From positions 70,458 to 134,457 of the forward strand of contig NZ_CAJTLL010000004.1 of the NCBI RefSeq assembly GCF_910577135.1: DNA of 64,000 bases, given 5' to 3'. The position numbers and the translations under genes were made by a program. The notes beneath the pieces were generated by a model, which ran no database searches, had not been told where the DNA came from, and saw nothing but the letters and a program-made list of their open reading frames with translations. Below, piece by piece: positions 20,976 to 31,062 of the stretch (positions are counted from its first letter, which is position 1; every line of letters begins with the position of its first letter). This stretch comes from an uncultured Helicobacter sp. (GTDB lineage Bacteria; Campylobacterota; Campylobacteria; Campylobacterales; Helicobacteraceae).

Positions 20976-21976
20976 TAAAACTGCTCCAATACCCGTAAAT
21001 CTGTCTCAAAAAAGCTACGTAAATCATTCACACGATGAGTAAGCATAGCAAACCGCTCAACACCAAGTCCAAAGGCATATCCGCTCACATCTTTATAGCC
21101 TACAGCATCAAACACCTTTTGATTCACAATGCCACAGCCTAGCACTTCAAGCCACCCTGTATGTGAGCATACCCTGCAACCCTCTGCTTTGCAAAATACA
21201 CAGCTAATATCCACTTCCGCACTTGGCTCTGTGAAGGGGAAAAAGCTCGAGCGGAAGCGAATGCGAACATCGCCAAACATATAGTGCAAAAAATCCTCTA
21301 AAATATATTTTAAATGTGCGAAATTGACTTTATCTTTTTCATCTACTACTAGCCCCTCGACTTGATGAAACATCGGTGAATGCGTCAAGTCATAATCCCG
21401 TCTAAACACATTGCCCGGAGCAATCATACGAATAGGCAAGGAATCCTTTTCCATAGTGCGAATCTGCACAGGCGAAGTATGTGTGCGAAGCAACATAGAA
21501 TCTTTAAAATAAAATGTATCCTGCATATCGCGCGCTGGGTGGTATGCGGGGAGATTGAGGGCTTCAAAATTATGAAACTCATCTTCTACAAGTGGTCCTG
21601 TGCCGATAGAAAAATCCATATTGACAAAAAAATCAATGATTCTATCCATTGTTTGCGATATAGGGTGCCCTTGACTTTTTAAACGCAAGGTGCTAAATAA
21701 ACTCGCATCAATAGATTCTTGAGCGAGATTTTCACTCATTTGAGCTTTTAAGAGCATATCTTTTTTGGTATTAAAAGCCCTTTCAAACTCTTCTTTAGCG
21801 GCATTTAAATCCGTAGCAAAAGACTTTTTCGCCTCTCCTTGAAGTGTTTTTAGTATGACAAATTGCTGTGTCAAAACACCCTTTTTCCCTATAACCTCTA
21901 TCCGCAATGCTTCTAGGGCTTCTAGATTCCCTACCTGCTTTAACTTTTCTAAAATCTCTTGTATTTGCTTTTTCAA
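20975..21976 (-). CDS. pheS: Phenylalanine-tRNA ligase alpha subunit
   Basis: The catalytic alpha chain, 333 residues from the start chosen here. It has the N-terminal coiled-coil, then class II motif 2 ([26 protein letters not shown]) and motif 3 ([14 protein letters not shown]) for ATP and phenylalanine activation. An upstream ATG at 22048 would add 24 residues. I prefer TTG 21976 because GAGG precedes it at normal distance and an extended -10 promoter (TGCTACAAT) lies on top of the upstream ATG. The added residues also look unlike the family. The gene begins the pheS-pheT-tkt-addB run. Confidence 0.93.
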   Translation of the reverse strand: MKKQIQEILEKLKQVGNLEALEALRIEVIGKKGVLTQQFVILKTLQGEAKKSFATDLNAAKEEFERAFNTKKDMLLKAQMSENLAQESIDASLFSTLRLKSQGHPISQTMDRIIDFFVNMDFSIGTGPLVEDEFHNFEALNLPAYHPARDMQDTFYFKDSMLLRTHTSPVQIRTMEKDSLPIRMIAPGNVFRRDYDLTHSPMFHQVEGLVVDEKDKVNFAHLKYILEDFLHYMFGDVRIRFRSSFFPFTEPSAEVDISCVFCKAEGCRVCSHTGWLEVLGCGIVNQKVFDAVGYKDVSGYAFGLGVERFAMLTHRVNDLRSFFETDLRVLEQF

Positions 21977-22038
21977 ATTCCCTACCTCTGTGTTATCTGT
22001 TCTTGTGTGATTGGTATTTGCGCGATATAAAAAGCGAT

Positions 22039-22047
22039 ATTGTAGCA
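22039..22047 (-). promoter_or_regulatory. Extended -10 promoter of pheS
   Basis: On the minus strand TGCTACAAT (22047 down to 22039) fits the TGnTATAAT extended -10 typical of Helicobacter housekeeping promoters. It lies about 63 bases before the preferred pheS start and would place the RNA start near 22030. Confidence 0.6.
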
Positions 22048-22077
22048 TATTTAAAGATTATTATTGATATTTAAAGC

Positions 22078-22083
22078 TATAAT
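22078..22083 (+). promoter_or_regulatory. -10 promoter of the HIT gene
   Basis: TATAAT at 22078-22083, about 74 bases before the HIT start and back to back with the pheS promoter. No clear -35 box is visible, as usual in Helicobacter. Confidence 0.45.
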
Positions 22084-22156
22084 ATCACTTATTCTACATA
22101 CAATGAGCATTCTCATCTTTATCATATAGCATTAAGAGTCTTGCAAGGAGCATAAA

Positions 22157-22498
22157 ATGGCAGAAAAAAATATTTTTGAGAAAATCGTAGCAGGGGAGCT
22201 TCCCTGTAAAAAAGTGGCAGAAAATGAGCAATTTCTTGCTTTTTATGATATTAATCCTAAAGCGCCTGTGCATATTCTAGCCATTCCAAAAGTATGTGTT
22301 AAGGACTTCTCTTGTGCTTCTGCGGAGCTTTTAGGAGGGCTTTGTGCATTCAGTCAGGAAGTAGCACGTATGGTAGGCATTGATAAAAGCGGTTATAGAA
22401 TCTGCACAAATATTGGTGCAGACGGAGGGCAGGAAGTGCTGCATTTGCATTTTCATATCCTCGGCGGAGGTAAACTCTCTTTCTCTAAACTCGCATAG
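22157..22498 (+). CDS. HIT-family (HINT-like) nucleotide hydrolase
   Basis: A 113-residue histidine-triad protein. The catalytic signature HLHFHILGG lies near residues 95-103, and the N-terminal IFEKIVAGELPCKKV block is typical of HINT-branch members. These proteins hydrolyse nucleoside phosphoramidates such as AMP-lysine; the cellular role is uncertain. Start ATG 22157 follows AAGGAG at 22145-22150. It is the first gene of a run with the methyltransferase and MATE gene on the plus strand. Full family length, no oddities. Confidence 0.92.
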   Translation: MAEKNIFEKIVAGELPCKKVAENEQFLAFYDINPKAPVHILAIPKVCVKDFSCASAELLGGLCAFSQEVARMVGIDKSGYRICTNIGADGGQEVLHLHFHILGGGKLSFSKLA

Positions 22499-22526
22499 AT
22501 TCTATTAAAGCACATAAAGTAAAGCA

Positions 22527-23159
22527 ATGCACGAAGACGCACTCAAATGGAATGAACGTTATAAAAATGACTTTATGCCTAATGAGCCAAGTGCGTTTGT
22601 TATCAACGCTTGTGCGCTGCTTGAAGCCCATTTCCCACAACTTAAAGTGATAAAAGATACAGACAATCCGCGTCCTGTGGCACTTGATATAGCTTGTGGC
22701 AATGGACGCCACGCAAAGGTGCTATCACAGCTTGGTTTTATGGTAGATGCGCTTGATATTTCCTCTATCGCGCTTAAAAATCTTGCCAATATAGCGCATA
22801 TCACGCCTGTTTTAGCAGATTTAGACAACTTTATATTCACGCCAAATCGCTATGATGTGGTATTGAATAGCTTTTTCCTTGATAGACGCCTTTTTCCATC
22901 GCTCATTGCCTCGCTTAAGCCTAATGGCATTGTACTATTTGAGACGTTTATTCGCCTTGATGTGGATTCTCACTTAGATAAAGCCGAAAAAGCCCTTTAT
23001 GTAAATGAATTAGAGAGTATCTTTAGCCCACAAAATGGCTTTATCACACTTCATCATCATATCTATGAAAATATAGAATCTAGCACAGGTAAAAGGGCGG
23101 CGTATCCGCATATCGTGCAATTCATCGCACAATACACAGGCAATCATAATGACATATAA
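22527..23159 (+). CDS. Class I SAM-dependent methyltransferase
   Basis: A 210-residue protein with SAM-binding motif I VALDIACGNGRHAKVLSQLG (residues about 51-70), the acidic loop VDALDIS about twenty residues later, and YDVVLNSFFLDRRLFP as motif IV. This combination resembles the TehB/tellurite-type or small-molecule methyltransferase group. The substrate cannot be told from sequence. Its last 11 bases overlap the start of the MATE gene, so the two are translationally coupled. Confidence 0.78.
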   Translation: MHEDALKWNERYKNDFMPNEPSAFVINACALLEAHFPQLKVIKDTDNPRPVALDIACGNGRHAKVLSQLGFMVDALDISSIALKNLANIAHITPVLADLDNFIFTPNRYDVVLNSFFLDRRLFPSLIASLKPNGIVLFETFIRLDVDSHLDKAEKALYVNELESIFSPQNGFITLHHHIYENIESSTGKRAAYPHIVQFIAQYTGNHNDI

Positions 23160-24507
23160 TTTCAACCAACGTATGCGTAAGATTCTAAGTATTGCCTTGC
23201 CATCTGGAGGCAATTCGCTCTTAGATATTGTTAATATTGCCATTGGTATGTATTTTATCGCGCATATTTCTGCAGATGTGGAGGTTACAAAGCATAATAT
23301 TGTGGCACTTGGGCTGGGTATGAGCTGCTGGATGTTTCTCTTTGCGCTTACTACGATTTTTTATGTGGGCACAAACGCACAAGTCTCACGTGCCTTTGGA
23401 GAAAGGAATTATACGAAAATGCAAGCCGTACTTAGCACGATGAGCATAGGGGTTGTGTTTTTTTCTATACCTATTTATCTCCTTGCTTATAATTTTAATG
23501 GCTTGTATTTTGATTGGATGGGTGTGGGGGAGGAGACAAAAGCCTTGGGTATGCTGTATTTGGGCTGGATTTTTTGCTCTATCCCCGCCCTTTTACTTAA
23601 AACGATTTTTATCTCCGCCTTAGCCTCCACGGGCGATACAAAAAGTGTCTTTTTTATTAAAATCATTAGCACAAGCTTAAATATTGCCTTGAATTTTATG
23701 TTGATTTTTGGCGTGCATTCCCTCCATATCCCTCCGCTTGGCATTGCAGGTGCAGGGATATCAAATGTTATGATCTCTTATTTTGAAGGCATTATTTTGT
23801 TTGGAATCCTCTGTGGGCTGCATAGACACTTAAAAATATCTTTGGTTTTTAAATGGCGGATTTTGCTTTTTGGATTGCGCATCGGCTTACCCTCTGGGAT
23901 TGAACGAGGGCTTACCATTCTCTCCCTTGTGCTGATTACAAAGTTTATGACAGACTATGGCTTAGAGGTGATTGCTGGGTTTCAAATCGGATCAAGGGTG
24001 GAGAGCTTTATTTGTATGCCCGGATTTGGATTCCAAGTCGCTGCAATGGCGTTAGTAGGACAAATGCTAGGGGCTAAGCGGCTTGATTTAGCAGAATCTT
24101 TTATCCGCACGATTTTGCTTATCTCCTCTATTATTATGGGTATATTGGGGATTGGGCTTTGTGTGTTTGGCAGGGAGCTTTCAAATCTCTTTAGTGAGGA
24201 TATGGCAGTGCTTGATTATTCTTTAATGTATCTTATCGCCGTTGGTGTATCGCAAGTGCCACAAATCTGCGTGTTTGTGCTTGATGGAGCATTAAGGGGA
24301 AGTGGCGCGACAAAGCTATCGCTTTGGATTAATACCGGTAGCATTTGGCTACTTAGAATCTTCCCTATGTGGCTCTGTGTGCATTACCAACTTCACGCAG
24401 GATATATTTTTGGGATTATCTGCTGTGAGACATTCCTACGTGCTCTTATCTTTGGCTTTATTTTCTATAAAGGTATATGGAAGCACTATATTGCAAGAAT
24501 CTTATAA
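23149..24507 (+). CDS. MATE-family multidrug/toxin efflux protein
   Basis: A 452-residue inner-membrane protein with about twelve hydrophobic segments arranged as two similar halves, the layout of MATE transporters that export drugs or cationic compounds using sodium or proton gradients. Family features include SGGNSLLDIVNIAIG near the start of TM1, STGDTKS in the first half and PSGIERGL opening the second. It overlaps the upstream methyltransferase by 11 bases. Substrate unknown. A weak hairpin (GAGCG and CGCTC around 24556-24573, followed by TTT) may end the transcript. Confidence 0.9.
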   Translation: MTYNFNQRMRKILSIALPSGGNSLLDIVNIAIGMYFIAHISADVEVTKHNIVALGLGMSCWMFLFALTTIFYVGTNAQVSRAFGERNYTKMQAVLSTMSIGVVFFSIPIYLLAYNFNGLYFDWMGVGEETKALGMLYLGWIFCSIPALLLKTIFISALASTGDTKSVFFIKIISTSLNIALNFMLIFGVHSLHIPPLGIAGAGISNVMISYFEGIILFGILCGLHRHLKISLVFKWRILLFGLRIGLPSGIERGLTILSLVLITKFMTDYGLEVIAGFQIGSRVESFICMPGFGFQVAAMALVGQMLGAKRLDLAESFIRTILLISSIIMGILGIGLCVFGRELSNLFSEDMAVLDYSLMYLIAVGVSQVPQICVFVLDGALRGSGATKLSLWINTGSIWLLRIFPMWLCVHYQLHAGYIFGIICCETFLRALIFGFIFYKGIWKHYIARIL

Positions 24508-24599
24508 GTGAGATTCTATTATTCTTTGCTTCCAAAATGTTGGAGATGTGGCTTGAGCGAAGAGAAACGCTCTTTAAAACTTAGAGTCATTAATAAGTG

Positions 24600-24896
24600 T
24601 TATATGATAGGAGATGTGACATTGTGCGTATAGATTCTTATATCTGTTTTGCCAAAGGCTTGAAGTAATTTATTGATAATAAAATGTGCATTTTGTTCGT
24701 TTAAAAATATTCTAAATAATCCATATTCTTGCCTACCGCTTACTTGTTCATCAGCACTCTGCAAAAGTGAGCTTGAAGCGTATTTGGCACATTTGATATG
24801 AAAAAAATCATCATATCCATCTTCTAGCAACATATCTACAATGCTATCTTTGAGTGTAGCCTTAAAATAAATATCAATGCTAAGTTCTGCTTCCAT
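24600..24896 (-). CDS. DUF3240-like small protein
   Basis: A 98-residue protein (MEAELSIDIYFKATLKDSIVD at the start). It has the alternating strand-helix pattern of small ferredoxin-like folds, with LLEDGYDDFFHIKCAKY and RQEYGLFRIFLNEQNAHFII. This resembles the DUF3240 family from Epsilonproteobacteria and heavy-metal efflux neighbourhoods, though I call it from memory of motifs only. The ATG at 24896 is preferred over longer starts because it follows AGGG and lies 16 bases after the end of the membrane-protein gene, instead of overlapping it. Function unknown. Confidence 0.6.
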   Translation of the reverse strand: MEAELSIDIYFKATLKDSIVDMLLEDGYDDFFHIKCAKYASSSLLQSADEQVSGRQEYGLFRIFLNEQNAHFIINKLLQAFGKTDIRIYTHNVTSPII

Positions 24897-24912
24897 AAGA
24901 TACCCTATAATG

Positions 24913-25644
24913 TTATGAAATTGTATTTGGGATTTGCTCCCCATAGGCGATAATTTGATGGATTCTAAAAACAGCAATAAGATAGAGAATACAACCAACA
25001 ATTAGCAAAATGCAAGTGGCTAGTAAAAGCAAGGCGACTATAACGATAAGGGCTTCACTTTTTAGACCTAAGGCAACCATTGTAAAAACTAGCTCTACAA
25101 GCATAGCTATGAATGATATAACCATCATCTTTGTGCCTTTAAAGAAGTAGGCGTCATTGAGAATAAAGCTTAGCTCCTTACCCATTTGCCAAAAGATATA
25201 GAAATATACAGGTAGGGCAATACAAGTATAAAGGAATAAAGCCGCTACTGCTAGACTCCCTTCAGAATCTTTGCTAAGTAAATCATCTATATCTTGTGAC
25301 ACAATAAAGTTGATAATAGCCCCAATAAGTGCGATTGCAAAAACAACAATATAGAGATTAAAAATACGTCTTCTTAGGCTTAATTTAGAGAAATAAAAAA
25401 AGACGATGAAGAGAGCAATAAATGAACAAGCAGAGAAGATGTTAAGAAATATATTAAGTTCTGGCGGAATAACCGTAATTTCTTTATATCCTGACCAAAA
25501 TATAAAAGAAAACGCAACACAAAAACTGACAAGATAAGTAGTAACAAGAATAAGTTTCGCACGTTTGAGTAAGGGAGTGTCAGCTATATTATGAATTGCT
25601 ACACTATCGGGGACTTGAGGCATATTGACTTGAAAGAGAGCCAT
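24913..25644 (-). CDS. Hypothetical six-helix inner-membrane protein
   Basis: A 243-residue protein with six hydrophobic segments (about residues 28-50, 63-85, 94-116, 130-152, 170-194 and 200-225) and a hydrophilic loop with DDLLSKDSEGS between the third and fourth. I recognise no catalytic motif and no family. It is followed after 16 bases by the DUF3240-like gene on the same strand, suggesting a two-gene unit. The upstream 25645-25963 gap probably holds its promoter. Confidence 0.65.
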   Translation of the reverse strand: MALFQVNMPQVPDSVAIHNIADTPLLKRAKLILVTTYLVSFCVAFSFIFWSGYKEITVIPPELNIFLNIFSACSFIALFIVFFYFSKLSLRRRIFNLYIVVFAIALIGAIINFIVSQDIDDLLSKDSEGSLAVAALFLYTCIALPVYFYIFWQMGKELSFILNDAYFFKGTKMMVISFIAMLVELVFTMVALGLKSEALIVIVALLLLATCILLIVGCILYLIAVFRIHQIIAYGEQIPNTIS

Positions 25645-25963
25645 AAGTTTCCTTTGCTACAAAAAAATAAGAGCAGGATTATAACACAAATATTTGCAGA
25701 ATCTATTCTTAGAAGCGCTGTTTTAAGGATAAGACCTTTTGATCTTTGCGGCGGTTACATTGCAAAACCCAATCTCTAAATTAACTTGTAAATATGGATT
25801 AACACTTCGTGCGAATGACGAATAAGACAATGTCTTAGCCATAAGTCAATAACTTTGGGTGTAAATGGGTGTTTACCCCCATTTACAAGAGCTTGTGTAA
25901 GTGTGGATTGGCTTTAAGGCACAAATGCGGAGGCTTAAGCCTCAATAAGCAAAGGCATAAATA
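25645..25963. other. Intergenic region with two inverted repeats
   Basis: No gene is supported here. Two structures stand out. GTAAATGGG (25861-25869) and CCCATTTAC (25878-25886) form a 9-bp stem with an 8-base loop, and GAGGCTTAAGCCTC (25930-25943) is a perfect 14-base palindrome close to the mutS2 stop. One or both may end the mutS2 transcript. The stretch CACTTCGTGCGA (near 25803) is shared with the intergenic region around 31257, pointing to a low-copy intergenic repeat. Confidence 0.5.
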
Positions 25964-28198
25964 TTATAACTTAACAACCTTTGCCCCAAAGCCACCCATT
26001 TGTGCGGGTGCGTCTGCAAAGGATATGACTTTAGGGTGGGTTTTAAGATAATCATATACAAGCTTACTTAAGATTCCCATACCTATGCCGTGATACACAA
26101 GCACTTCATCATATCCAGCAATGAGCGCAGCAGAGAGAAACTCATCAAGTCTCTCTATCGCTTCATCGCCCCGCATTCCGTGCAAATCAAGGCTTACCCC
26201 TGCCTTTGCGGGGGCTTTGAAAATAATATCCATCTTTGGAGGAGGTAATGGCGTGCTAGAGGGCTGAATATCCTTAAGATTTGCTTTGATTTTCATACCG
26301 CTTTCAAGTGTGATAGTGCATACCTTACCCTTTATGCTAAGGATATGCCCTTGTGTGTTTTGATACTTCACTCTATCACCTACTTTGAAAATATGAGGTT
26401 TTTGTGTGTGCGGTGTCAAAGGCTGTGTTTGTAGGGATTGCGTATGTGATAGAATCTTATGGGCTTGGTTAAAAGCCTTGTGTATTTCTTTGCTTTCTTG
26501 TGCTTTGAGGGTAGCTTTAAGCGTTTGCGTGGCTTGATGATAAGTAGATTCTAAATTGCGCTTGAGTGTGAGAAAAGCTGTCTTTTGCTCCTCTTCTTGC
26601 GTTTTAAGCGATAGAATCTTCGCCTGATATGTTGCAATCGTGGCTTCAAGCTCTGTACGTTTGGTTTGAAGCGCACTCTCTAACTCGCTGGAACGTTCTA
26701 TAAGTTCATTTAATCGCTCTTTGTCCGCGCCATACACTTCTTTGGCTGTTTTGATAAGGGAAAGTGGGATTCCGTAACGTGCGGCACTTTCAAAGGCATA
26801 GCTTTTGCCAATACTCCCATCAAGAAAGCTAAAAAGCGGTCTTTGGGCTTGTATATCATACATCGCTGCACAAAGCTGCACTTTGGGATTATGCGCCATA
26901 AGTGCACTCAAATGCTTGTGGTGCGTGGTGAGTAGAATCTTTGCGTGATTATTCATTAAATGCTCTAATAGCACTTTATAGAGACTTGCAGCTTCATCAG
27001 CGTCCGTGCCTAGCTCGATTTCATCAATACCAAGCAGTAGATTTTGTGTTTGCAAAATCTGCTTAAACTCAAGCATTCTCCCCGCAAAAGTAGAAATATC
27101 GTTTTTGCTATTTTGTGGATCGCTTATAATCGCCACGATATGTTTAAAATAGGGGATTTTAGACTTATAGGCGTTGATTTTGAGCGGGATAAGATATTTG
27201 CTTAAGAAACACACAGCAAGGAGGGATTTAAGCAGGATAGTTTTACCCCCTGCATTCACGCCTGTAATCATTAGCACATCACCATTACAGGCAAAGCTAA
27301 TGGGCTTTGGATTGGCTAATGTGGGGTGTGAAAATTCCTCAATGACAATCTCTTTTTGTGTTGTGAGTTCATATATGAAAGAGAGATTATAAGCCTTTGC
27401 AAAGGCGATTCGGGCATAAATTTGATCAAATGTATCAAAGGCGTGATTAAGAAATGTGAGAAAAGGTGTGTATTTATGTAGAGTAAGGCAAAGGCTCTTA
27501 CAAAGGGTGTAGAGGCTCTCTTGCAAAGTGTCTTTAAGCGCATTTTGCCGCTCTTTTAATGTGTTAATCGCATCTGGCAGGAGATAGAAAAATCCATTGT
27601 GAGAGCGCTCAAGTACCATTCCTTTAATCACTTGATTATACCCTGCTTTAAGCAGTAGGCACTCATTTTGATTGATGTAATGCATACTATTATCGACAAG
27701 ATAGGGTGTAATCTCGCGGGAATGCAGAATCCGTCTGATTTGCTCGTCAATGTGGATTTTGATCTGCTTGATATGGGACTTTAGGTTGTCAATGTCTGGA
27801 TAAATACCCTCACATAGCTCACCTTGTGTGTCAAAGATAGATTCCATATCGCATATTGCTTGAGGAATGAGAATCTTATCAAGCCACGTTTTTGTATGCG
27901 GGGTGGATTCTGTAATATGTGCTTTGAGATAGAGAAAATAACGCACAAGCTGCATAAAGGTAAAAATCGCTTCAAGTTGTAATGTGCTGTGCTTTTGCAA
28001 ATGCACGATGGGTGTATCAAGCGTGGGTAGAGGTGGCGGAGCATTAAGAGGGATAGAATCGAGCTCTTGCAGGATTTGTGCGTAGAATCTCCTATCGCCA
28101 TTGAACATAAAGGGTTTTTCTCGTGCAAAATATGTGTGAAATTGAGAAACAAAATCACTTAAATCAAGGCGAGCGATGAGTGTTTGATGGCTTTGCAC
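25964..28198 (-). CDS. mutS2: MutS2 endonuclease/ATPase
   Basis: A 744-residue MutS2. The ATPase core has Walker A ITGVNAGGKT near residue 314 and a downstream Walker B ending LLLGIDEIELGTDADEA, then a long coiled-coil region (about residues 490-590). The C-terminal Smr nuclease domain (residues about 668-744) shows VSLDLHGMRGDEA and VYHGIGMGIL. It lacks the mismatch-recognition N-terminus of MutS. In Helicobacter MutS2 suppresses homologous recombination and helps repair oxidative damage, and more recent work in other bacteria links it to collided ribosomes; these are family knowledge. The order mutS2-hypothetical-murC-aminotransferase matches H. pylori. Confidence 0.94.
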   Translation of the reverse strand: MQSHQTLIARLDLSDFVSQFHTYFAREKPFMFNGDRRFYAQILQELDSIPLNAPPPLPTLDTPIVHLQKHSTLQLEAIFTFMQLVRYFLYLKAHITESTPHTKTWLDKILIPQAICDMESIFDTQGELCEGIYPDIDNLKSHIKQIKIHIDEQIRRILHSREITPYLVDNSMHYINQNECLLLKAGYNQVIKGMVLERSHNGFFYLLPDAINTLKERQNALKDTLQESLYTLCKSLCLTLHKYTPFLTFLNHAFDTFDQIYARIAFAKAYNLSFIYELTTQKEIVIEEFSHPTLANPKPISFACNGDVLMITGVNAGGKTILLKSLLAVCFLSKYLIPLKINAYKSKIPYFKHIVAIISDPQNSKNDISTFAGRMLEFKQILQTQNLLLGIDEIELGTDADEAASLYKVLLEHLMNNHAKILLTTHHKHLSALMAHNPKVQLCAAMYDIQAQRPLFSFLDGSIGKSYAFESAARYGIPLSLIKTAKEVYGADKERLNELIERSSELESALQTKRTELEATIATYQAKILSLKTQEEEQKTAFLTLKRNLESTYHQATQTLKATLKAQESKEIHKAFNQAHKILSHTQSLQTQPLTPHTQKPHIFKVGDRVKYQNTQGHILSIKGKVCTITLESGMKIKANLKDIQPSSTPLPPPKMDIIFKAPAKAGVSLDLHGMRGDEAIERLDEFLSAALIAGYDEVLVYHGIGMGILSKLVYDYLKTHPKVISFADAPAQMGGFGAKVVKL

Positions 28199-28220
28199 AG
28201 CTTAATCCATAAGATTAAAA

Positions 28221-28589
28221 TTAATCCACTTCTTGCAAAGTGCAATCTTGCAAAGGAATGATAATGTGCGAATAAGAGCTGTTTGGCTTACCTTGAAAGC
28301 TCATCGTGCCATTGCTGAGATTAAAGTCTGTTTGTGTAATTTCAATCGCGCTGCCTTGATAGCTACAAACAAGTGGAATATCCCGCACAAAGGCACTTTT
28401 AAGTGCGCTAAGATTCTCACTCTCTTTTTCTTGTAGAGTATTATAAATCCCAATAAGCAGGGCGATTGCTAAAAACGAAGCGCCTATGAGAACTTGCGTT
28501 TTGCGTGAGATGTGATTTTTATATTTCCCCACAAGCAAACCAATGGCGACAAAAAGTAGCAGTGTAAGCACAAAAATAAGATAGCCCAT
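28221..28589 (-). CDS. Hypothetical membrane protein between murC and mutS2
   Basis: A 122-residue protein with two N-terminal hydrophobic segments (residues 2-21 and 33-50) and a soluble C-terminal part with SYQGSAIEITQTDFNLSNG. The first base of its ATG overlaps the murC stop, so it is translated with murC. The gene occupies the same place in H. pylori, which supports it being real. No known function; conserved position suggests an envelope-related role. Confidence 0.75.
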   Translation of the reverse strand: MGYLIFVLTLLLFVAIGLLVGKYKNHISRKTQVLIGASFLAIALLIGIYNTLQEKESENLSALKSAFVRDIPLVCSYQGSAIEITQTDFNLSNGTMSFQGKPNSSYSHIIIPLQDCTLQEVD

Positions 28590-29908
28590 TATTTTTCTCC
28601 TCGTAATTGATAGGTAATGTCCCCCGCACCAAGCCCGATAATAATGGCATTTTGCAGTGTTTTTATAGAATCTTTGCCATCAAATAGGGTAATGCAATCC
28701 CCCTCGCGCTTAAGATGTGTAGCAAAAATGGGATTATAGCGCATAAAAAGTGAAGCAAAATCAATATCGACGTGAGATTCCCCTGCTTTCCACACAGGCA
28801 GGATAACAAGCTCATCGCATAGATTTGCAAAGCAATCAACAAAGGCTTGGAGATTATCAAGTACACGTGAATACTTATGCGGTTGCCAAATGGCGATGAC
28901 TTTTTGGTGGGGTTTGAGCTGATTGTAGATAGCTACGCTTTTAAGCGTCGCGAGAATCTCGGTAGGGTGGTGTGCGTAATCATCAATGATAGTCGTTGTG
29001 CCTTTAGCGATGATGTCAAAACGTTTTTTAATGCCCTTAAAATGCGCAAGATTTGTCCTTATCTCTTCTAGCGCATCTATGCCTAACTCATCAATCGCAC
29101 ACAATATCGCCAGACTCGCATTTTGCGCCATATGCTCCCCAAAGCCCCATACCTTGAAGATTCCATAATCTTTAAACTCAAAGCTTGTTTGTGGCTCGTC
29201 ATTGTGAATTTCAAAACGTATATTTGTAATATCACTTTGAGGATTTAAAGTAATAGCTTGTATGGTTTTTAGGCTTTGCAAAAAGGGGTCGCTAAGGTTA
29301 AAAATGCGCTTCTTAGCCGTATGGATAAATTGCCTATAAGCACCATAAAATTCATTTAAATCGTGATTGTAGCTCTCCATATGCTCTGGCTCGGCATTGG
29401 GGATAATGGCGTAGTAGGGATTGGAATTAAGAAAGCTTTTATCGGATTCATCAGCTTCAAAGATGATAGATTCACTCTTTGCCTCGCGCACATTTGAGCC
29501 AAATTCTTTAGAGTCTGCTCCGATAATTGCGCCAAAATGCGGGAAAATACTGCTTAAAATTGCGCTTGTAGTGGATTTGCCGTGTGCGCCACATACGCTA
29601 AAGACACGTTTTTCTTTGAGAATAGAGGCAATGGCTTCTTTGCGGGAAAGCACTTTAATACCCTTTTTGATAGCTTCTTGCACCTCGACATTATCAGGCT
29701 TGATAATCGCAGAATGGATCACAAGGTCTTGATTAGTGATAGCAGCAGCGTTATGAGGAATATTGATAGACACACCTTGTGCGCGGAGATATTTTGTCGC
29801 GCTTCCTTCTGCGATGTCTGAACCGCTAATCTCTATGCCTTGTGCGCGGAGATATTTTGCCAAGCCTGAAATGCCAATACCACCAATGCCTATAAAATGT
29901 ATTTTCAT
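28589..29908 (-). CDS. murC: UDP-N-acetylmuramate--L-alanine ligase
   Basis: A 439-residue Mur ligase adding the first amino acid of the peptidoglycan stem peptide in the cytosol. The N-terminal Rossmann part has [21 protein letters not shown] with the UDP-sugar site, the ATP loop is [14 protein letters not shown] near residue 107, and the C-terminal domain holds [10 protein letters not shown] and WQPHKYSR. All Mur-ligase invariants appear to be present. It overlaps the aminotransferase gene by four bases and the next gene by one, so the four genes form one tight unit. Confidence 0.97.
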   Translation of the reverse strand: MKIHFIGIGGIGISGLAKYLRAQGIEISGSDIAEGSATKYLRAQGVSINIPHNAAAITNQDLVIHSAIIKPDNVEVQEAIKKGIKVLSRKEAIASILKEKRVFSVCGAHGKSTTSAILSSIFPHFGAIIGADSKEFGSNVREAKSESIIFEADESDKSFLNSNPYYAIIPNAEPEHMESYNHDLNEFYGAYRQFIHTAKKRIFNLSDPFLQSLKTIQAITLNPQSDITNIRFEIHNDEPQTSFEFKDYGIFKVWGFGEHMAQNASLAILCAIDELGIDALEEIRTNLAHFKGIKKRFDIIAKGTTTIIDDYAHHPTEILATLKSVAIYNQLKPHQKVIAIWQPHKYSRVLDNLQAFVDCFANLCDELVILPVWKAGESHVDIDFASLFMRYNPIFATHLKREGDCITLFDGKDSIKTLQNAIIIGLGAGDITYQLRGEK

Positions 29909-31062
29909 ACATACTCCTTTTTATAAAACTTGATAGCCTCTTTCAGAGCATTTAAAGCTCTTTTTATGGTCTCATTATCATACACAAGAGCTATCCTCAC
30001 ATATCCTTTGCCTTGCCCCTCACGCCCTAAGTAGCTTCCGGGTAATGTCAGCACTCCCATTTTTTCATAGGCAAATTTACAGAATCTTTCATCATCTCCT
30101 ACATAAAGCCATACATAGAATGTATAGGGAGTAATCTCTGCTTTACTAAGTTGCAAAATTGTTTCTGCAAGGGCGAGATTTTGCGCATAAATGTGGCGAA
30201 TAGATTCTGGAATGCGCATATCGTTCCACGCAACTGCTGCAGCCTTTTGTAAGGGCAATGGAAGCGCACAGCCTAGATAGGTGCGGTAGAGATTATAGCT
30301 TTTTAGAATTTGCTCATCTCCAGCGATAAATCCACTACGCAAACCGGGCGCAGAGGAGCGTTTGGAGATAGAATTAAGGGCGAGAATATTTTTAAATGTG
30401 GGATTATCTGCCTTAAGAGAGGCTTGGAGAATACTAGGCGGTGGAGAATTGGCATAAATTTCACTATAACATTCATCATTAATAATCACAAAATCATATT
30501 CTAGCGCCTTTTGCACCCATTGGCTTAAAGATTGGATATCTAATGCCCTGCCGGTAGGATTATTAGGGGAATTAAGAATAACTAAATCCACTTCTTTAAG
30601 CTGTGTATCGCTAAGAGAGGGCATAAAATTATTATCTTGCGTGAGATTCATAAGGATTATTCGTGCTTTTGAGGCAATTGCCGCGCCCTCATAGATTTGA
30701 TAAAATGGATTAGGGTAGGCAATGCTAGGGTTTTCTTTGCCAAAAAGATAGAATTGGGGGAAGTTGAAAAGCACTTCACGTGTGCCAAAAGTAGGGATAA
30801 TTTGATGATGGGTAAGCTCAAGTTGATAGCGATTTTTAATAAAGGAGAGTTGAGCGTTTTTAAGCTCATCTTCACCGCTTGATTTAGGGTATTTGTTCAG
30901 CAAGGGAGCGTTATTTTGCCAAGATTCTATAATATTTTGCGGCGTAGGGAATTGAGGCTCACCGATGGTAAGAGTGAAAATTTCACAATCTTTGGGGGGA
31001 TTACTGTGTTTGAGAAGCGTGTGGAGCTTGTCAAAGGGGTAACTTTCAAAATGATTTAGCAC
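29905..31062 (-). CDS. dapC: PLP-dependent aminotransferase, probable N-succinyldiaminopimelate transaminase
   Basis: A 385-residue fold-type I aminotransferase. Typical motifs are [12 protein letters not shown] in the middle, the NDECYSEIY strand, and the PLP lysine in [14 protein letters not shown] near residue 234. The linkage to murC and the resemblance to DapC-type proteins suggest a role in the succinylase route to meso-diaminopimelate, which feeds peptidoglycan; this is inference from context. It starts the four-gene murC cluster. The four-base overlap with murC (ATGA type) indicates coupling. Confidence 0.82.
   Translation of the reverse strand: MLNHFESYPFDKLHTLLKHSNPPKDCEIFTLTIGEPQFPTPQNIIESWQNNAPLLNKYPKSSGEDELKNAQLSFIKNRYQLELTHHQIIPTFGTREVLFNFPQFYLFGKENPSIAYPNPFYQIYEGAAIASKARIILMNLTQDNNFMPSLSDTQLKEVDLVILNSPNNPTGRALDIQSLSQWVQKALEYDFVIINDECYSEIYANSPPPSILQASLKADNPTFKNILALNSISKRSSAPGLRSGFIAGDEQILKSYNLYRTYLGCALPLPLQKAAAVAWNDMRIPESIRHIYAQNLALAETILQLSKAEITPYTFYVWLYVGDDERFCKFAYEKMGVLTLPGSYLGREGQGKGYVRIALVYDNETIKRALNALKEAIKFYKKEYV

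Noticed and set aside
25591..25779. 62-codon plus-strand frame before mutS2
   Set aside because: It begins antisense to the membrane protein N-terminus and has no ribosome site or recognisable content.
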